Assembly (NCBI RefSeq): GCF_052119645.1
Contig: NZ_JBGQOM010000009.1
Location: forward strand, 124,001-188,000
DNA from: Paraglaciecola sp030730205
GTDB lineage: Bacteria; Pseudomonadota; Gammaproteobacteria; Enterobacterales; Alteromonadaceae
Reading direction: 5' to 3'
DNA: 64,000 bases
Part shown: in pieces, positions 44,665 to 54,629 of the stretch
How positions within the stretch are numbered: the first letter of the stretch is position 1
Layout: every line of letters starts with the position of its first letter
Made by a program: the position numbers and the translations under genes
The notes under the pieces: model-generated
Database searches by the model: none
The model's input: only the letters and a program-made list of their open reading frames with translations
Told to the model about the DNA's origin: nothing

Positions 44665-47600
44665 ATGAGTTCGGATGGTTGGGTACAAAAAGAGAAAGGT
44701 CGTTTATTCGCAAAAGTAATGCTGCCCCTTATGTTATCGACGGCAATAACAGGCTGTAAGCAGGACTTCACGCCAGATAATGAGGTTGTGGTAGATACCG
44801 GTACACCGCCAGTCGTTGTCGAACTTAGTGATCCCGCACGAGATGGTAAGGCGCTTGAATTTTTAGATAGAGGCCTGGTGGTTATGCCGACAGCAGATGG
44901 CAATGTGCTCAGTTGGCGTTTTTTAGGCTCTGATTCTCAAAAGGTCAGCTTTAAAATTTATAAAAATGATGAATTATTGACAACAAATTATGTCATTGAT
45001 CGGACCTTTTACGAAGACAAGACAGGCCTAGCCACAGATAGTTACCAGGTAAAAGCCTTTGTATCCGAGCAAGAAGTCGGTGCTTCTAAAAAACGCTCAG
45101 CATGGACTAATTCCTATCTAAGTATTGCACTGAATAAACCTGAAAATGGTTTTGTTGAGGGTAGCGAATACAGTTACAGCGCTAATGATGCTTCAGCCGC
45201 AGACTTAGATGGTGATGGTCAGTATGAACTGCTGGTCAAATGGTATCCCAGTAATGCCAAGGATAATGCCCAATCAGGGGCAACAGGCGATACCTTAATT
45301 GATGCCTATACCATGGAAGGCAAACAACTGTGGCGCATTAATCTTGGCCCTAATATTCGTTCAGGGGCTCACTACACCCAATTTATGGCTTTTGACTTTG
45401 ATCAAGATGGTCGCGCTGAAATCGCCATGAAAACCGCCGATGGCACCATTGATGGTCGCGGCACGGTTATTGGTGACCCAACGGCAATTTATCGCAATGC
45501 TTCGGGCTATATATTGGATGGCCCAGAATTTTTGACCATGTTTGATGGTTTATCAGGTGAAGCACTCGACACCATTAACTATGAACCTGCTCGCGGTAAC
45601 GTCGGTGATTGGGGCGATACTTACGGCAATAGGGTCGACAGGTTTTTGGCTGGAGTGGCTTATTTAGGTGACGATTCTCCAAGCTTACTTATGTCTCGCG
45701 GGTACTATACTCGCGCCGTTGTTGCGGCGTATGACTGGCGGGATAACAAATTTGTGAGCCGCTGGACCTTTGATACAAATTTCGGTGCTGCTGATGCTAT
45801 TGTTGCTGGACAAGGTGCGCACAGCTTAACGATTGGCGACGTCGACGCTGATGGATTTGACGAAATCATCTTTGGTGCCGCTGCTATCGATAATGACGGC
45901 ACAGCTTTATATAGCACTGACTTAGGGCATGGCGATGCCTTGCATATGTCTGATATTGATCCAAGCCGCCCCGGCTTAGAAGTGTTCATGGTGCATGAAA
46001 GCCCAACGAGTTACACCAAAGATGGTATCGAGTACGGCGTAGAGCTTCACGATGCCGAAACAGGCGCAATTTTATGGCGTCGTCCTTCTGATGGTGCTGA
46101 CGTTGGTCGCGGTGTGAGTGTGGATATTGACCCTAATTATAGCGGCAATGAAAATTGGGGATCCCGCGGTGGGCTAGTGGCTGCTGATGGAACGGTTATT
46201 TTAGAAGGGCACACCGAAAGACCTGCTCAAATGAATTTTGCCATTTGGTGGGATGGTGATTTACTCAGAGAGTTGTTAGACGGAACAAATATTTATAAGT
46301 GGAATCCTCAGACTAGTCGTTCTGAAGTGATATTTGAAGGTAGTGCCTTTAATGCAGTATCAAACAACGGTACTAAGGCAACCCCAAGTTTATCTGCTGA
46401 CTTGTTCGGTGATTGGCGCGAAGAAGTTGTCTTTGCTAATACTGACAGCACAGAGTTAATGATCTTTTCAACTACAATACCTACGGATATCAGGTTACCC
46501 ACTCTAATGCACGACGTGCAGTATCGTGAAGCCATTGCTTGGCAAAATGTTGCGTACAATCAACCCCCACATCCTAGTTTCTATTTAGGCAGTGACACCG
46601 ATACAGCATTAACCTCGATACGTGAATGGCCCCAATTCACCATGCAAACCGTGGAATTGGGTGAGTTAACAAAGTTAGTGGCGCAAGGTGATGAGGATAG
46701 TGTTTCAATCAATGTTTATTTAAATAATGTTGATGCCGACAGTATCGAAATATTCCGCAACACCACCGACAGTGTGGCCGGAAGAGTCAGTGTGGGGCTA
46801 TTACCTCAGGGGCAAACCACCTTCGATGATGATACTGCACTACCTGATGTGACCTATTATTACTGGGCAGTGTTAAAAGACAGCAGTGGCGCTGAAATTT
46901 CTGAGCTTGCACTATCGAAAACCAAACTCACATCAAGTTTAATTCCTCTTGTAGTGTTTAACGGGGTCAGTTCACCAGATGGCGTAACACTAGAATGGTC
47001 AACTAAAAATGTTGATGCCAATACCATCACAATCTACCGAGCGGATGCCGTTGATGGAAATACCCCACCTGATTCAGCAACGCGTGTTTCAGTAGGCTCT
47101 CCTGCGGTATCGACGAGCTCTTGGCTCGATCCATCAACGGTGCCTGGTGGCAAGTATTTTTACTGGATAGAGTTTGAGGTTTCAGGCAGTGATCCAATAA
47201 GTGCCGACCCTGTTTTTGGTGAACATATTATTGTACCCGTGACAAATCTCACCTCTACGTACACAGATGCTGGTATCGCCTTAAGTTGGGATTTACAAAA
47301 CTTCCCTGTAATAGTCGGTTCACAATTGTACCGTAATACCTTACCTCAAGCGGGTGGTCGTACTCGTTTAACGATATTGCCTGACACTGACGTATTGCAA
47401 GGTACCTTCCTCGATACGACAGCTGAACCAGGCGTTACCTATTGGTACATGTTCAAACTCACCTTAGCGGATGGCTCAACCCCAAGTACCGATGTTGAAG
47501 GTGAAATTACCAATGCGGCCAATATAACCAATATGAATGTGCAGTCTGATGGTCAACAAGTGGATATCACTTGGAACTTGCAAAACTTTGGTCAAGAGAT

Positions 47601-48531
47601 TGATTATATTGAGCTTTATCGTAATACGATTGCCGGTACAGCGAATCGAGTCAGGGTGGCAAGCAGCGTTCCTGTCGCAGGTAGCTACACCGATACCACC
47701 GGCTTAGTGGATGGCACCACCTATTGGTACATGTTTAAAGTGCGTCTGGCTGACGGTACAACAGTGAATACCGATGCAGAAGGTGAGACCTTGTTTGCCG
47801 TGCCTATTCCTAAGGCGAATTTGTTCTCAGTGCTCAGTGATGGTGGGATTAGTTTGTCATGGAAATTAGAAAACTTCTTCACCAGCATCAGCGGAATTGA
47901 GTTGTATCGGAATACTACAAATGCCCTTGACGGCCGTGAGCGTATTGCCAGTGGAGTTGATGCTGAAGGAGTGTATCAAGATACCACCGGTCTGGTTGAA
48001 GATACGACTTATTGGTACATGTTCAAAGTGACCATGAGTGATGGCACGGTGATAAATACTGATCCTGAAGCTGAGGTAAAATTTGAGGCCGCACCGGTGG
48101 TGACGTCTTTGCTATTAGAGGAGGACCAAGTGGGTTTCTGTAAAGTGGATGGCGCGGTTGAAAACAACAACCCTGGTTTTACTGGGACTGGTTTTTCCAA
48201 TACCGCTAACGAACTCGACAAAGGTGTTTACTGGAAAGTGAATGTGCTTGAAGCGGGAAGTTACACCTTTACCTTTGTTTACGCCAACGGCGGCACGGAT
48301 AACCGTTGGGGCAGACTCGACATCAATGGTACTGAAGCGGTAGCCAAAGTAGACATGAACCCAGGTGATTGGACGACTTATGTACCGGTTACCGTCACTG
48401 TTGAGTTACAAACTGGGGAAGCTGATATTGCCCTTATTTCAAGAACGGCTGGTGGTTTGGCTAACGTTGACAGTTTAACTATCGAGTCAACCTCGGGCGG
48501 CAATGCGCCCCTCCCGATTGCGTGTCAATAA
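44665..48531 (+). CDS. rhamnogalacturonan lyase lipoprotein, PL11-type
   Basis: A 1288-residue protein; AGGAG is well placed before ATG. A lipobox (AITGC, Cys31) makes it a lipoprotein. Residues about 50-665 are a PL11 eight-bladed beta-propeller, seen as repeated calcium-site motifs such as DLDGDGQYELLVKW, DFDQDGRAEIAMK and DVDADGFDEIIFGA. The enzyme should cleave the rhamnogalacturonan-I backbone by beta-elimination. Five FN3-like repeats follow (about 670-1140; the last three, with YWYMFK, are close to those of the esterase), then a CBM35-like module (about 1151-1288). A TonB receptor follows at 102 bp. Confidence 0.93.
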   Translation: MSSDGWVQKEKGRLFAKVMLPLMLSTAITGCKQDFTPDNEVVVDTGTPPVVVELSDPARDGKALEFLDRGLVVMPTADGNVLSWRFLGSDSQKVSFKIYKNDELLTTNYVIDRTFYEDKTGLATDSYQVKAFVSEQEVGASKKRSAWTNSYLSIALNKPENGFVEGSEYSYSANDASAADLDGDGQYELLVKWYPSNAKDNAQSGATGDTLIDAYTMEGKQLWRINLGPNIRSGAHYTQFMAFDFDQDGRAEIAMKTADGTIDGRGTVIGDPTAIYRNASGYILDGPEFLTMFDGLSGEALDTINYEPARGNVGDWGDTYGNRVDRFLAGVAYLGDDSPSLLMSRGYYTRAVVAAYDWRDNKFVSRWTFDTNFGAADAIVAGQGAHSLTIGDVDADGFDEIIFGAAAIDNDGTALYSTDLGHGDALHMSDIDPSRPGLEVFMVHESPTSYTKDGIEYGVELHDAETGAILWRRPSDGADVGRGVSVDIDPNYSGNENWGSRGGLVAADGTVILEGHTERPAQMNFAIWWDGDLLRELLDGTNIYKWNPQTSRSEVIFEGSAFNAVSNNGTKATPSLSADLFGDWREEVVFANTDSTELMIFSTTIPTDIRLPTLMHDVQYREAIAWQNVAYNQPPHPSFYLGSDTDTALTSIREWPQFTMQTVELGELTKLVAQGDEDSVSINVYLNNVDADSIEIFRNTTDSVAGRVSVGLLPQGQTTFDDDTALPDVTYYYWAVLKDSSGAEISELALSKTKLTSSLIPLVVFNGVSSPDGVTLEWSTKNVDANTITIYRADAVDGNTPPDSATRVSVGSPAVSTSSWLDPSTVPGGKYFYWIEFEVSGSDPISADPVFGEHIIVPVTNLTSTYTDAGIALSWDLQNFPVIVGSQLYRNTLPQAGGRTRLTILPDTDVLQGTFLDTTAEPGVTYWYMFKLTLADGSTPSTDVEGEITNAANITNMNVQSDGQQVDITWNLQNFGQEIDYIELYRNTIAGTANRVRVASSVPVAGSYTDTTGLVDGTTYWYMFKVRLADGTTVNTDAEGETLFAVPIPKANLFSVLSDGGISLSWKLENFFTSISGIELYRNTTNALDGRERIASGVDAEGVYQDTTGLVEDTTYWYMFKVTMSDGTVINTDPEAEVKFEAAPVVTSLLLEEDQVGFCKVDGAVENNNPGFTGTGFSNTANELDKGVYWKVNVLEAGSYTFTFVYANGGTDNRWGRLDINGTEAVAKVDMNPGDWTTYVPVTVTVELQTGEADIALISRTAGGLANVDSLTIESTSGGNAPLPIACQ

Positions 48532-48540
48532 ACCCAAGGG

Positions 48541-48568
48541 CTGCCATAAAAATCGTTTTTTATGGCAG
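48541..48568 (+). terminator. hairpin between lyase and TonB receptor
   Basis: CTGCCATAAA pairs with TTTATGGCAG around AATCGTTT, 9 bases after the stop codon. There is no T-tract after it, so it is probably a partial terminator or an mRNA 3' end stabiliser rather than a full stop. Confidence 0.6.
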
Positions 48569-48632
48569 CGTTATCACGATATGAAAAGAGAAGTTTAGCT
48601 CTCCAGATAACTCAAATTAGAATGAGGGAATC

Positions 48633-51620
48633 ATGATTAATTTCAAACACAATACTTTAGGTAAAACTATCGCTGCCATTCTCGCCAGTAGTGCAGCGCT
48701 GGTTGTAATGACCCCAATTTATGCCGCTCAAGAGCCGCAAACGCTCGCAGAGCAGCAAGTAGAAAAAAATCCGGCACCAGCCGAATTAGAATCAGAAATC
48801 AGTGACACTGAGGCCGATGAATCCGGAGTCGAGGTCATTGAAGTATCGGGAATGCGCTTTAGTCAGTTAAAAGCCTTAGACCGTAAAAAGAATGGCGGCA
48901 CCATGATGGATTCGTTAGTCGCTGAGGATATTGGCCAGTTTCCCGATAAAAACGTAGCTGAAGCGCTACAACGTATTCCGGGTGTGCAACTCAGTCGCGA
49001 TTTTGGCGAAGGGAATCAAATTAGTTTACGGGGGGTTGAGCCCGACTTAGTGAAAGTTGAAGTGAATAATGTATCAGCCCTTGGTTTTGGTGGAACTCGG
49101 GGCGTAGATTTCCGTGATATGGCCTCTGAATTAATTAAGGCTCTTGATGTGATTAAAGGCTCTGAAGCCCGTATGACGGAAGGAGGAATTGGTGGCACGA
49201 TACAAGTTGAAACCCGCAAACCTAATGAGTTTGAGTCAAACTTTTTGTCTGTAAGTGCCGAGGGACAATATAACGATTTGATTGGTAACGTCAGTCCGAA
49301 ATTTAATTTTGTTGGTGTGTACAAGTTTACTGAAGACTTAGGTTTGCTTCTCAATGTGACTGGTTCCGACAAAAGCACCATGATCCACGCGATTAGAAAC
49401 ACTGAATGGAATCGTTACGCTGATTATGATGGTGTAGATGAGAAAACGTCTATTGATGCGGCCTATGCCGATATTACCGTGCAAGCTGATTGTATGGCAG
49501 CCACCGATCCGATTGCCTGTGAAAAACAGTGGTGGGAATTTTCACCAGCAACGCCTCGATATGGTATTTGGGGGCGAGATGAAAAACGCCTAAGCTCGCA
49601 AGTGATGCTGCAGTATCGCTTAAATGATAGCCTTTCGACTCATGTAGGTTACACCTACAACACCCGTGACAAACAAGCGCTCGACTTAAATATCGATTTA
49701 GCAGTGGGGTCAGCAGCGCGGGTGATGCCTGAGTCAGTTGTGGTTGATGAGCTACATAACGTTAAATCCTTTGTGACACAAGCCGCTAGTGTTACCAATC
49801 GAACCTTAGACTTTGCATGGGATCAAACAACCAGTTTATTAGATGCTGGTTTTGTGTATGCCCGTGACGCATGGCGAGTTGAGGGTTTGGTATCGCAATC
49901 TACCTCCGATCAAGATATTGATTCTCGTGATACGCAAACCACGACCAATGATATTGCTGGAATTAAAGTGACCTTGGATGAGCGCGGAATACCCTCATGG
50001 GATTACAACCAAGGGTATTTTTACAACAGGCTCCCTGGCTCAGAGGATGACACCTCAGATAGGTTTAATATAAACGACCCAGCCAGTTATCGTAACCGAG
50101 TACGTTACAAATATGCACCCACTGCTGATGAAGCCAAAGAAATAATGGCAAAGCTCGATATTACGTATATTCCTGATTCTGATTTTTTTACCATTTTCCG
50201 AGGTGGCTACCGCAGTAGTTCGGTGTCGGTAGAAAACATTAATTATGAATACAACATTATTCGTGACGTGGGTTCTTCCTATAACGGTGTACCTTGGACA
50301 TTGCAAGACAATATCAATGTATTAACAGGTCGCACATTTGAGTCACGAGAATTGTTTGAAGGGTATGATTTAGGGGTTGATACCATAGGCACTTATTGGG
50401 CAGTGAATAGTGAACCTTTCCTTGAAGTCATGAAATTTGTTTCACAAGAAAATGTAAGCCGCAATGATTTAGATGCCAAACTTGGTAACTTTGATCAGGT
50501 GGTCAACACAGATGCTTATTATTTGCAGGCTAATTTTGAACGGGAGTTAATGGGTTTACGGTTCTGGGGTAACGTAGGCTTACGTTATGTGGAAACCGAA
50601 ATCGGTGCCAACGGCGATGTAAGAGAAACGGTATATGTTGACCCAAAAGATGAATTGGGTAATGTGCTTGTGGGCGCAAATGGTCTGCCTCAAGCCCCCA
50701 TTGAAGATCCTGATCATCCGGATAATTTCTTAGGTCGCAAAACCGTGGTTGAAGGTTATTCAGATACCCTGCCCAGTATTAACTTAAATTTGGGTCTTAT
50801 TCCTGACCAATTAGTGTTGTATGTTGGCGCAGCTAAGGTATTAGCTCATCCTAAAACTAGCGATCTTAACGTTAATGCCACCTGTAAAATTTATTACACA
50901 AGGTTGTCAGAATTAGGAGATGAAAACAGAAATACCTGTTCTGCAGGCAACCCCGCTTTGAAACCTTATATGGCTGAACAATGGGAAGTGGCACTAAATT
51001 GGTATCCGGACGACCAATCCATTATATCGGGCAGCTATTTTGTTAAAGACATTACCAGCTGGATCATTGATGCCGATACCCGCTACGATGTGGATTTTTT
51101 TGGTGATGGTCGTCTGTGGGATGTAAAACAGAAACTCAATGGCAGTGGGGTCAAAAACAAAGGCCTTGAGTTACAGGCCTCGACTATCTTTGATTTTCTA
51201 CCCGGAATATTAAGTAACATGGGGGGGAGTGCTAACTACACGTATATGGAATCTGCCGATGTAGGCATATTTAATAGTCTAACTGGAGAGGAATTACCTT
51301 TCCCTTCTATGTCTAAAAACTCATATAATTTGTCTGTTTTTTATGAAGATACCCATTGGAGTGCACGTATTGCTTATAACTACCGAGACGAATATTTAGC
51401 CCGCGCTACTTCTGACCGCTCAGGCAACCCCGTGTTTGTAGATAAAGCCGGTTACATGGATGCTAAGCTGATTTACACCTTTGATAATGGCTTAAAAGTG
51501 TATATTGATGGCCGTAACTTACTAAGCGAAGTAAAAAGCGAAAATGCCGGTCCTGGTCGTCTTACTGATTTGCAGTGGTCTGGACGAGAGTACTCAGTAG
51601 GTTTTTCTTATAAGATGTAA
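48633..51620 (+). CDS. TonB-dependent receptor of the pectin locus
   Basis: A 995-residue outer-membrane transporter. It has a signal peptide (residues 1-32, cut after IYAA), an acidic linker, a plug of the type seen in Xanthomonas and Caulobacter carbohydrate receptors (IEVSGMRFSQLKALDRKK, DIGQFPDKNVAEALQRIPGV, ISLRGVEPD), and a large barrel ending in Met after YSVGFSYK. Placed behind the PL11 lyase, it probably imports rhamnogalacturonan oligosaccharides. A strong terminator follows. Confidence 0.94.
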   Translation: MINFKHNTLGKTIAAILASSAALVVMTPIYAAQEPQTLAEQQVEKNPAPAELESEISDTEADESGVEVIEVSGMRFSQLKALDRKKNGGTMMDSLVAEDIGQFPDKNVAEALQRIPGVQLSRDFGEGNQISLRGVEPDLVKVEVNNVSALGFGGTRGVDFRDMASELIKALDVIKGSEARMTEGGIGGTIQVETRKPNEFESNFLSVSAEGQYNDLIGNVSPKFNFVGVYKFTEDLGLLLNVTGSDKSTMIHAIRNTEWNRYADYDGVDEKTSIDAAYADITVQADCMAATDPIACEKQWWEFSPATPRYGIWGRDEKRLSSQVMLQYRLNDSLSTHVGYTYNTRDKQALDLNIDLAVGSAARVMPESVVVDELHNVKSFVTQAASVTNRTLDFAWDQTTSLLDAGFVYARDAWRVEGLVSQSTSDQDIDSRDTQTTTNDIAGIKVTLDERGIPSWDYNQGYFYNRLPGSEDDTSDRFNINDPASYRNRVRYKYAPTADEAKEIMAKLDITYIPDSDFFTIFRGGYRSSSVSVENINYEYNIIRDVGSSYNGVPWTLQDNINVLTGRTFESRELFEGYDLGVDTIGTYWAVNSEPFLEVMKFVSQENVSRNDLDAKLGNFDQVVNTDAYYLQANFERELMGLRFWGNVGLRYVETEIGANGDVRETVYVDPKDELGNVLVGANGLPQAPIEDPDHPDNFLGRKTVVEGYSDTLPSINLNLGLIPDQLVLYVGAAKVLAHPKTSDLNVNATCKIYYTRLSELGDENRNTCSAGNPALKPYMAEQWEVALNWYPDDQSIISGSYFVKDITSWIIDADTRYDVDFFGDGRLWDVKQKLNGSGVKNKGLELQASTIFDFLPGILSNMGGSANYTYMESADVGIFNSLTGEELPFPSMSKNSYNLSVFYEDTHWSARIAYNYRDEYLARATSDRSGNPVFVDKAGYMDAKLIYTFDNGLKVYIDGRNLLSEVKSENAGPGRLTDLQWSGREYSVGFSYKM

Positions 51621-51634
51621 GTAAGTGAAAAATG

Positions 51635-51665
51635 AAGGCACAAGTCAAAAAACTTGTGCCTTTTT
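51635..51665 (+). terminator. intrinsic terminator of the pectin operon
   Basis: AAGGCACAAGT, a short loop and ACTTGTGCCTT, followed by T residues, 15 bases after the receptor stop codon. Confidence 0.93.
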
Positions 51666-51718
51666 CGTGGCATGAAATGAATTGTTGTTGGTTATTGCTA
51701 ATTGTATAGAGTATTTTG

Positions 51719-52801
51719 ATGTTAATACGCGCTGTCATTTTTATCGCTTTACTGATGCTTACTTGGGTGAGTCATGCCCATGATGTATTTTCTGGCGAGG
51801 CAAAAGTCAACATAAACCAACAACATCAACTGACCCTTGAGCTGTATTTAGCTGCCGTAACCGCGGATATTTTCACTCAAGATCTGATTAATCAGAATAA
51901 TCAGCTCAGTGTCGAGAATCTGCCGAATATACGGACACACCTTAGTCACAAAGCCAAACAATTTTTTGAGATAACCCTCAATGGTGAGCCTATGAGCGCT
52001 GACACTGTTGAGATAAAAATCATCCCAGAAACCGACTCTGTGATTTTTACACTTTTTTATCCTGATTCAGCCTTAGGCATGCTGGGTTTTCGCAGTGATT
52101 TTATTGATCAGACCAATCCAGAATTTAAACTTACCCTAAGTATTTTTAATTCTCAGCATATCCAAGTGGGTTTATTTATTCACACTTTTACTCACCGTTA
52201 TGACGAAGTGTCGTTTGATGGCAAGACCAAACAAGCGAATAACGAGGGGGTATTTTTAAGCTTTCTGAGCTTGGGTGTGCATCATATTTTAATCGGCTTT
52301 GATCATTTACTCTTTTTATTGGCCTTATTGATTGTATGCAGAACGTGGAAAGCCGCCGCGCTCATTATTACCTGCTTTACTGTGGCGCACACCATCACGT
52401 TATCCTTGGCTTCACTGCACATTTTCAACTTACCGCAACACTGGATTGAACTGGCGATTGCGCTAACGGTCGTGTATGTGGGGCTAGAAAATCTCTACTA
52501 TCAACATCGTCCGCCGAATCGATGGTTACTCACTAGCGCCTTTGGTTTACTGCATGGTTTCGGTTTTGCTAATGTGTTAACGGGTTTAGGGCTTGGCAGC
52601 GCGGGCGCGCCTATTTTTATTCCATTACTGGCATTTAATTTAGGCGTAGAAATAGGCCAGCTTGCCTTATCAGCCCTTGTTTTACCTACATTGTGGTGGC
52701 TGAGTAAATATGCCTTATACCGCCACTATATAGTGCCGCTGATATCCGTGGCGACGGTCATTCTTGGCTGTATCTGGGGAGTTGAACGCTTTTTTAATTA
52801 A
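51719..52801 (+). CDS. HupE/UreJ-family membrane protein
   Basis: About 360 residues. A signal peptide (about 1-20, cut near SHAH) and an extracytoplasmic region of about 150 residues precede six or seven membrane helices. The HHILIGFDHLLFLLALL and FTVAHTITLSLASL blocks are diagnostic of the HupE/UreJ group, linked to nickel or cobalt uptake in other bacteria. No hydrogenase or urease genes are near, so the substrate is open. The start is ATG at 51719 with TTG just before it. It is convergent with the HopJ-like gene. Confidence 0.85.
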   Translation: MLIRAVIFIALLMLTWVSHAHDVFSGEAKVNINQQHQLTLELYLAAVTADIFTQDLINQNNQLSVENLPNIRTHLSHKAKQFFEITLNGEPMSADTVEIKIIPETDSVIFTLFYPDSALGMLGFRSDFIDQTNPEFKLTLSIFNSQHIQVGLFIHTFTHRYDEVSFDGKTKQANNEGVFLSFLSLGVHHILIGFDHLLFLLALLIVCRTWKAAALIITCFTVAHTITLSLASLHIFNLPQHWIELAIALTVVYVGLENLYYQHRPPNRWLLTSAFGLLHGFGFANVLTGLGLGSAGAPIFIPLLAFNLGVEIGQLALSALVLPTLWWLSKYALYRHYIVPLISVATVILGCIWGVERFFN

Positions 52802-52826
52802 AAGGGCGCTGTGTTAGCGCTCTTTC
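52801..52826. terminator. terminator between HupE-like and HopJ-like genes
   Basis: AAAGGGCGCT, loop GTGTT and AGCGCTCTTT, with one mismatch, then T-rich sequence. It sits between two convergent genes. Confidence 0.75.
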
Positions 52827-52850
52827 TTGTTTTGTTGTCATTTGTCTGTG

Positions 52851-53195
52851 TTATTTTTCAGTCAGCGCCACGCCCTCAAACTGCACGCCCTGCCAACCAA
52901 ATTTCATAAAGTTTCGAATATTGCCATGATCACTACCACTTGGGTTTGCCAATACATCTTGACGATAGTAATCCCCAAATAAATGCAGGGTTTGAGTCTC
53001 AGGCAACTGCTTGAACTGAGCAAAATACAAGAGTTTGCATGAGCCTTCATTACTTCCAGCTTCGTTGACAACGTCGCCATTTTTAAACCTTGTGGCTTGA
53101 TAATCGAAGTGGGTGGTTATCATCTGGATTACATCACTAAATTGAACAAGCTCAGGTGTCGTGTTGAGTTGTAAAAGTAATTCTTGCTGGGTCAT
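52851..53195 (-). CDS. HopJ-like family protein
   Basis: A 114-residue soluble protein of the HopJ type III effector-like family. The inner ATG at 53195, with AGGAC before it, gives MTQQELLLQL; the longer frame upstream is not supported. Diagnostic parts are FKNGDVVNEAGSNEGSCKLL, LHLFGDYYR and the end GSDHGNIRNFMKFGW. These proteins are common in free-living gammaproteobacteria without type III secretion, so a true effector role is unlikely. The function is not known. It lies 91 bp downstream of argA in the same direction. Confidence 0.88.
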   Translation of the reverse strand: MTQQELLLQLNTTPELVQFSDVIQMITTHFDYQATRFKNGDVVNEAGSNEGSCKLLYFAQFKQLPETQTLHLFGDYYRQDVLANPSGSDHGNIRNFMKFGWQGVQFEGVALTEK

Positions 53196-53286
53196 GATGG
53201 GTCCTGTTTGTAGCGAATGTGTCATAGGGGGGCAGAATCTAGTTTGAACGAGGGCAAACAGCAAAAGACTGCAGCCCCTTGTATTA

Positions 53287-54597
53287 TTATAAATGTAAGA
53301 TAAATACTTTGGATTTACGCTGAAAATTATAAAGCTCTTTCTTTTTAGCTGGTAAGTCTTCCAGACTGGCAGGCATAAAACCTTGTTCTAAAAACCAATG
53401 CCCCGTCACGGTGGTTAAAACAAAAATAGACTTAATGCCTTGTTGTAAGGCTTGAGTTTTAATAGCGTGTAACAATCGTTCACCGCGATTACCACCACGG
53501 TAGTCGCTATGAGTAGCAACGCAGGCTAACTCAGCCATCTCTTCTTCTGGGTAAGGATAAAGTGCAGCGCAAGCGATGGTCATGCCGTCTCGGGCAATTA
53601 AGGTAAATAACTCGATTTCACTTTCTAAACGCTCTCTTGAGCGTTTCACCAAGATACCTTTTTCTTCAAGTGGATTAATAAGTTTTAGTATCCCGCCCAC
53701 ATCTTCGATATTGGCCGCGCGTAATTGTTCGTAAGAACGCTGGGCAATAAGCGAGCCTGCACCATCACGAGTAAAGAGCTCTTGTAATAAGGCGCCATCT
53801 TGACGGTAACTTACACAGTGACAACGACTAATTCCTGACTCCAAACTTGAAGCGATAGCTTGCAAAGAGAGTTTTTGCGCGGCATAAAACGGGTTATTCA
53901 GCATACCGTACAATTGGTCAATTTCTATATTACGCAGCAGGTGAGCATCTTCACTTATGATGCCATCATCTGGGGTAAATAAAATAAGCTTGTCGGCTTT
54001 TAACGAAATAGCCGCATTGGTTGCCACATCTTCGTGCGATAAATTAAATACTTCGCCTGTTGGCGAATAGCCCATTGGCGAAAGCAGTACAATTGAGCCA
54101 TCGTTGAGATGGTCGTTGATACCATTGACATCAATGCGGCGTACCAAGCCGGTATTTTCAAAATCCACGCCGTCACGCACGCCAATGGGCATAGCGACGA
54201 CTAAATTACCTGAACAGACGCGAATTTGCGCACCGTGCATGGGCGAGTTGGGCAAGCCCATGGTTAATAGTGCTTCCACTTGTGCCCTTACCGACCCTGC
54301 TGCATCTTTAACACATTCAAGGGTTTGTTTATCGGTAATACGGATATCGTCTTGAAAACGAAAGGGCAAATTGCGTAATTGCACACGTTGATCAATTTGC
54401 GGCCGTGCACCGTGCACTAATACCAGTCTTACTCCTAAGCTATTAAGCAGGGCGATATCATGAATAATATTAGCGAAGTTAGCGTCTTCTATGGCTTCAC
54501 CACCAAACATCAAGACAAAGGTTTTACCACGATGAGCATTGATATACGGAGCTGAATTACGAATAGTTTTGACACTATCTATATGCGAAACGACCAC
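53287..54597 (-). CDS. argA: N-acetylglutamate synthase
   Basis: Makes N-acetylglutamate from glutamate and acetyl-CoA, the first arginine step. The 436-residue classical form has an N-terminal amino-acid-kinase domain (FVLMFGGEAIED, LVHGARPQIDQ) that usually binds arginine for feedback inhibition, and a C-terminal GNAT domain (ACVATHSDYRGGNRGERLL). It starts with GTG after AAGGAAT; an overlapping ATG at 54599 is in another frame. It lies 32 bp after argH and ends the arginine block. Confidence 0.94.
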   Translation of the reverse strand: MVVSHIDSVKTIRNSAPYINAHRGKTFVLMFGGEAIEDANFANIIHDIALLNSLGVRLVLVHGARPQIDQRVQLRNLPFRFQDDIRITDKQTLECVKDAAGSVRAQVEALLTMGLPNSPMHGAQIRVCSGNLVVAMPIGVRDGVDFENTGLVRRIDVNGINDHLNDGSIVLLSPMGYSPTGEVFNLSHEDVATNAAISLKADKLILFTPDDGIISEDAHLLRNIEIDQLYGMLNNPFYAAQKLSLQAIASSLESGISRCHCVSYRQDGALLQELFTRDGAGSLIAQRSYEQLRAANIEDVGGILKLINPLEEKGILVKRSRERLESEIELFTLIARDGMTIACAALYPYPEEEMAELACVATHSDYRGGNRGERLLHAIKTQALQQGIKSIFVLTTVTGHWFLEQGFMPASLEDLPAKKKELYNFQRKSKVFILHL

Positions 54598-54629
54598 ATT
54601 GATTCCTTTTCTTGGTTTAGGTTTTGCGA

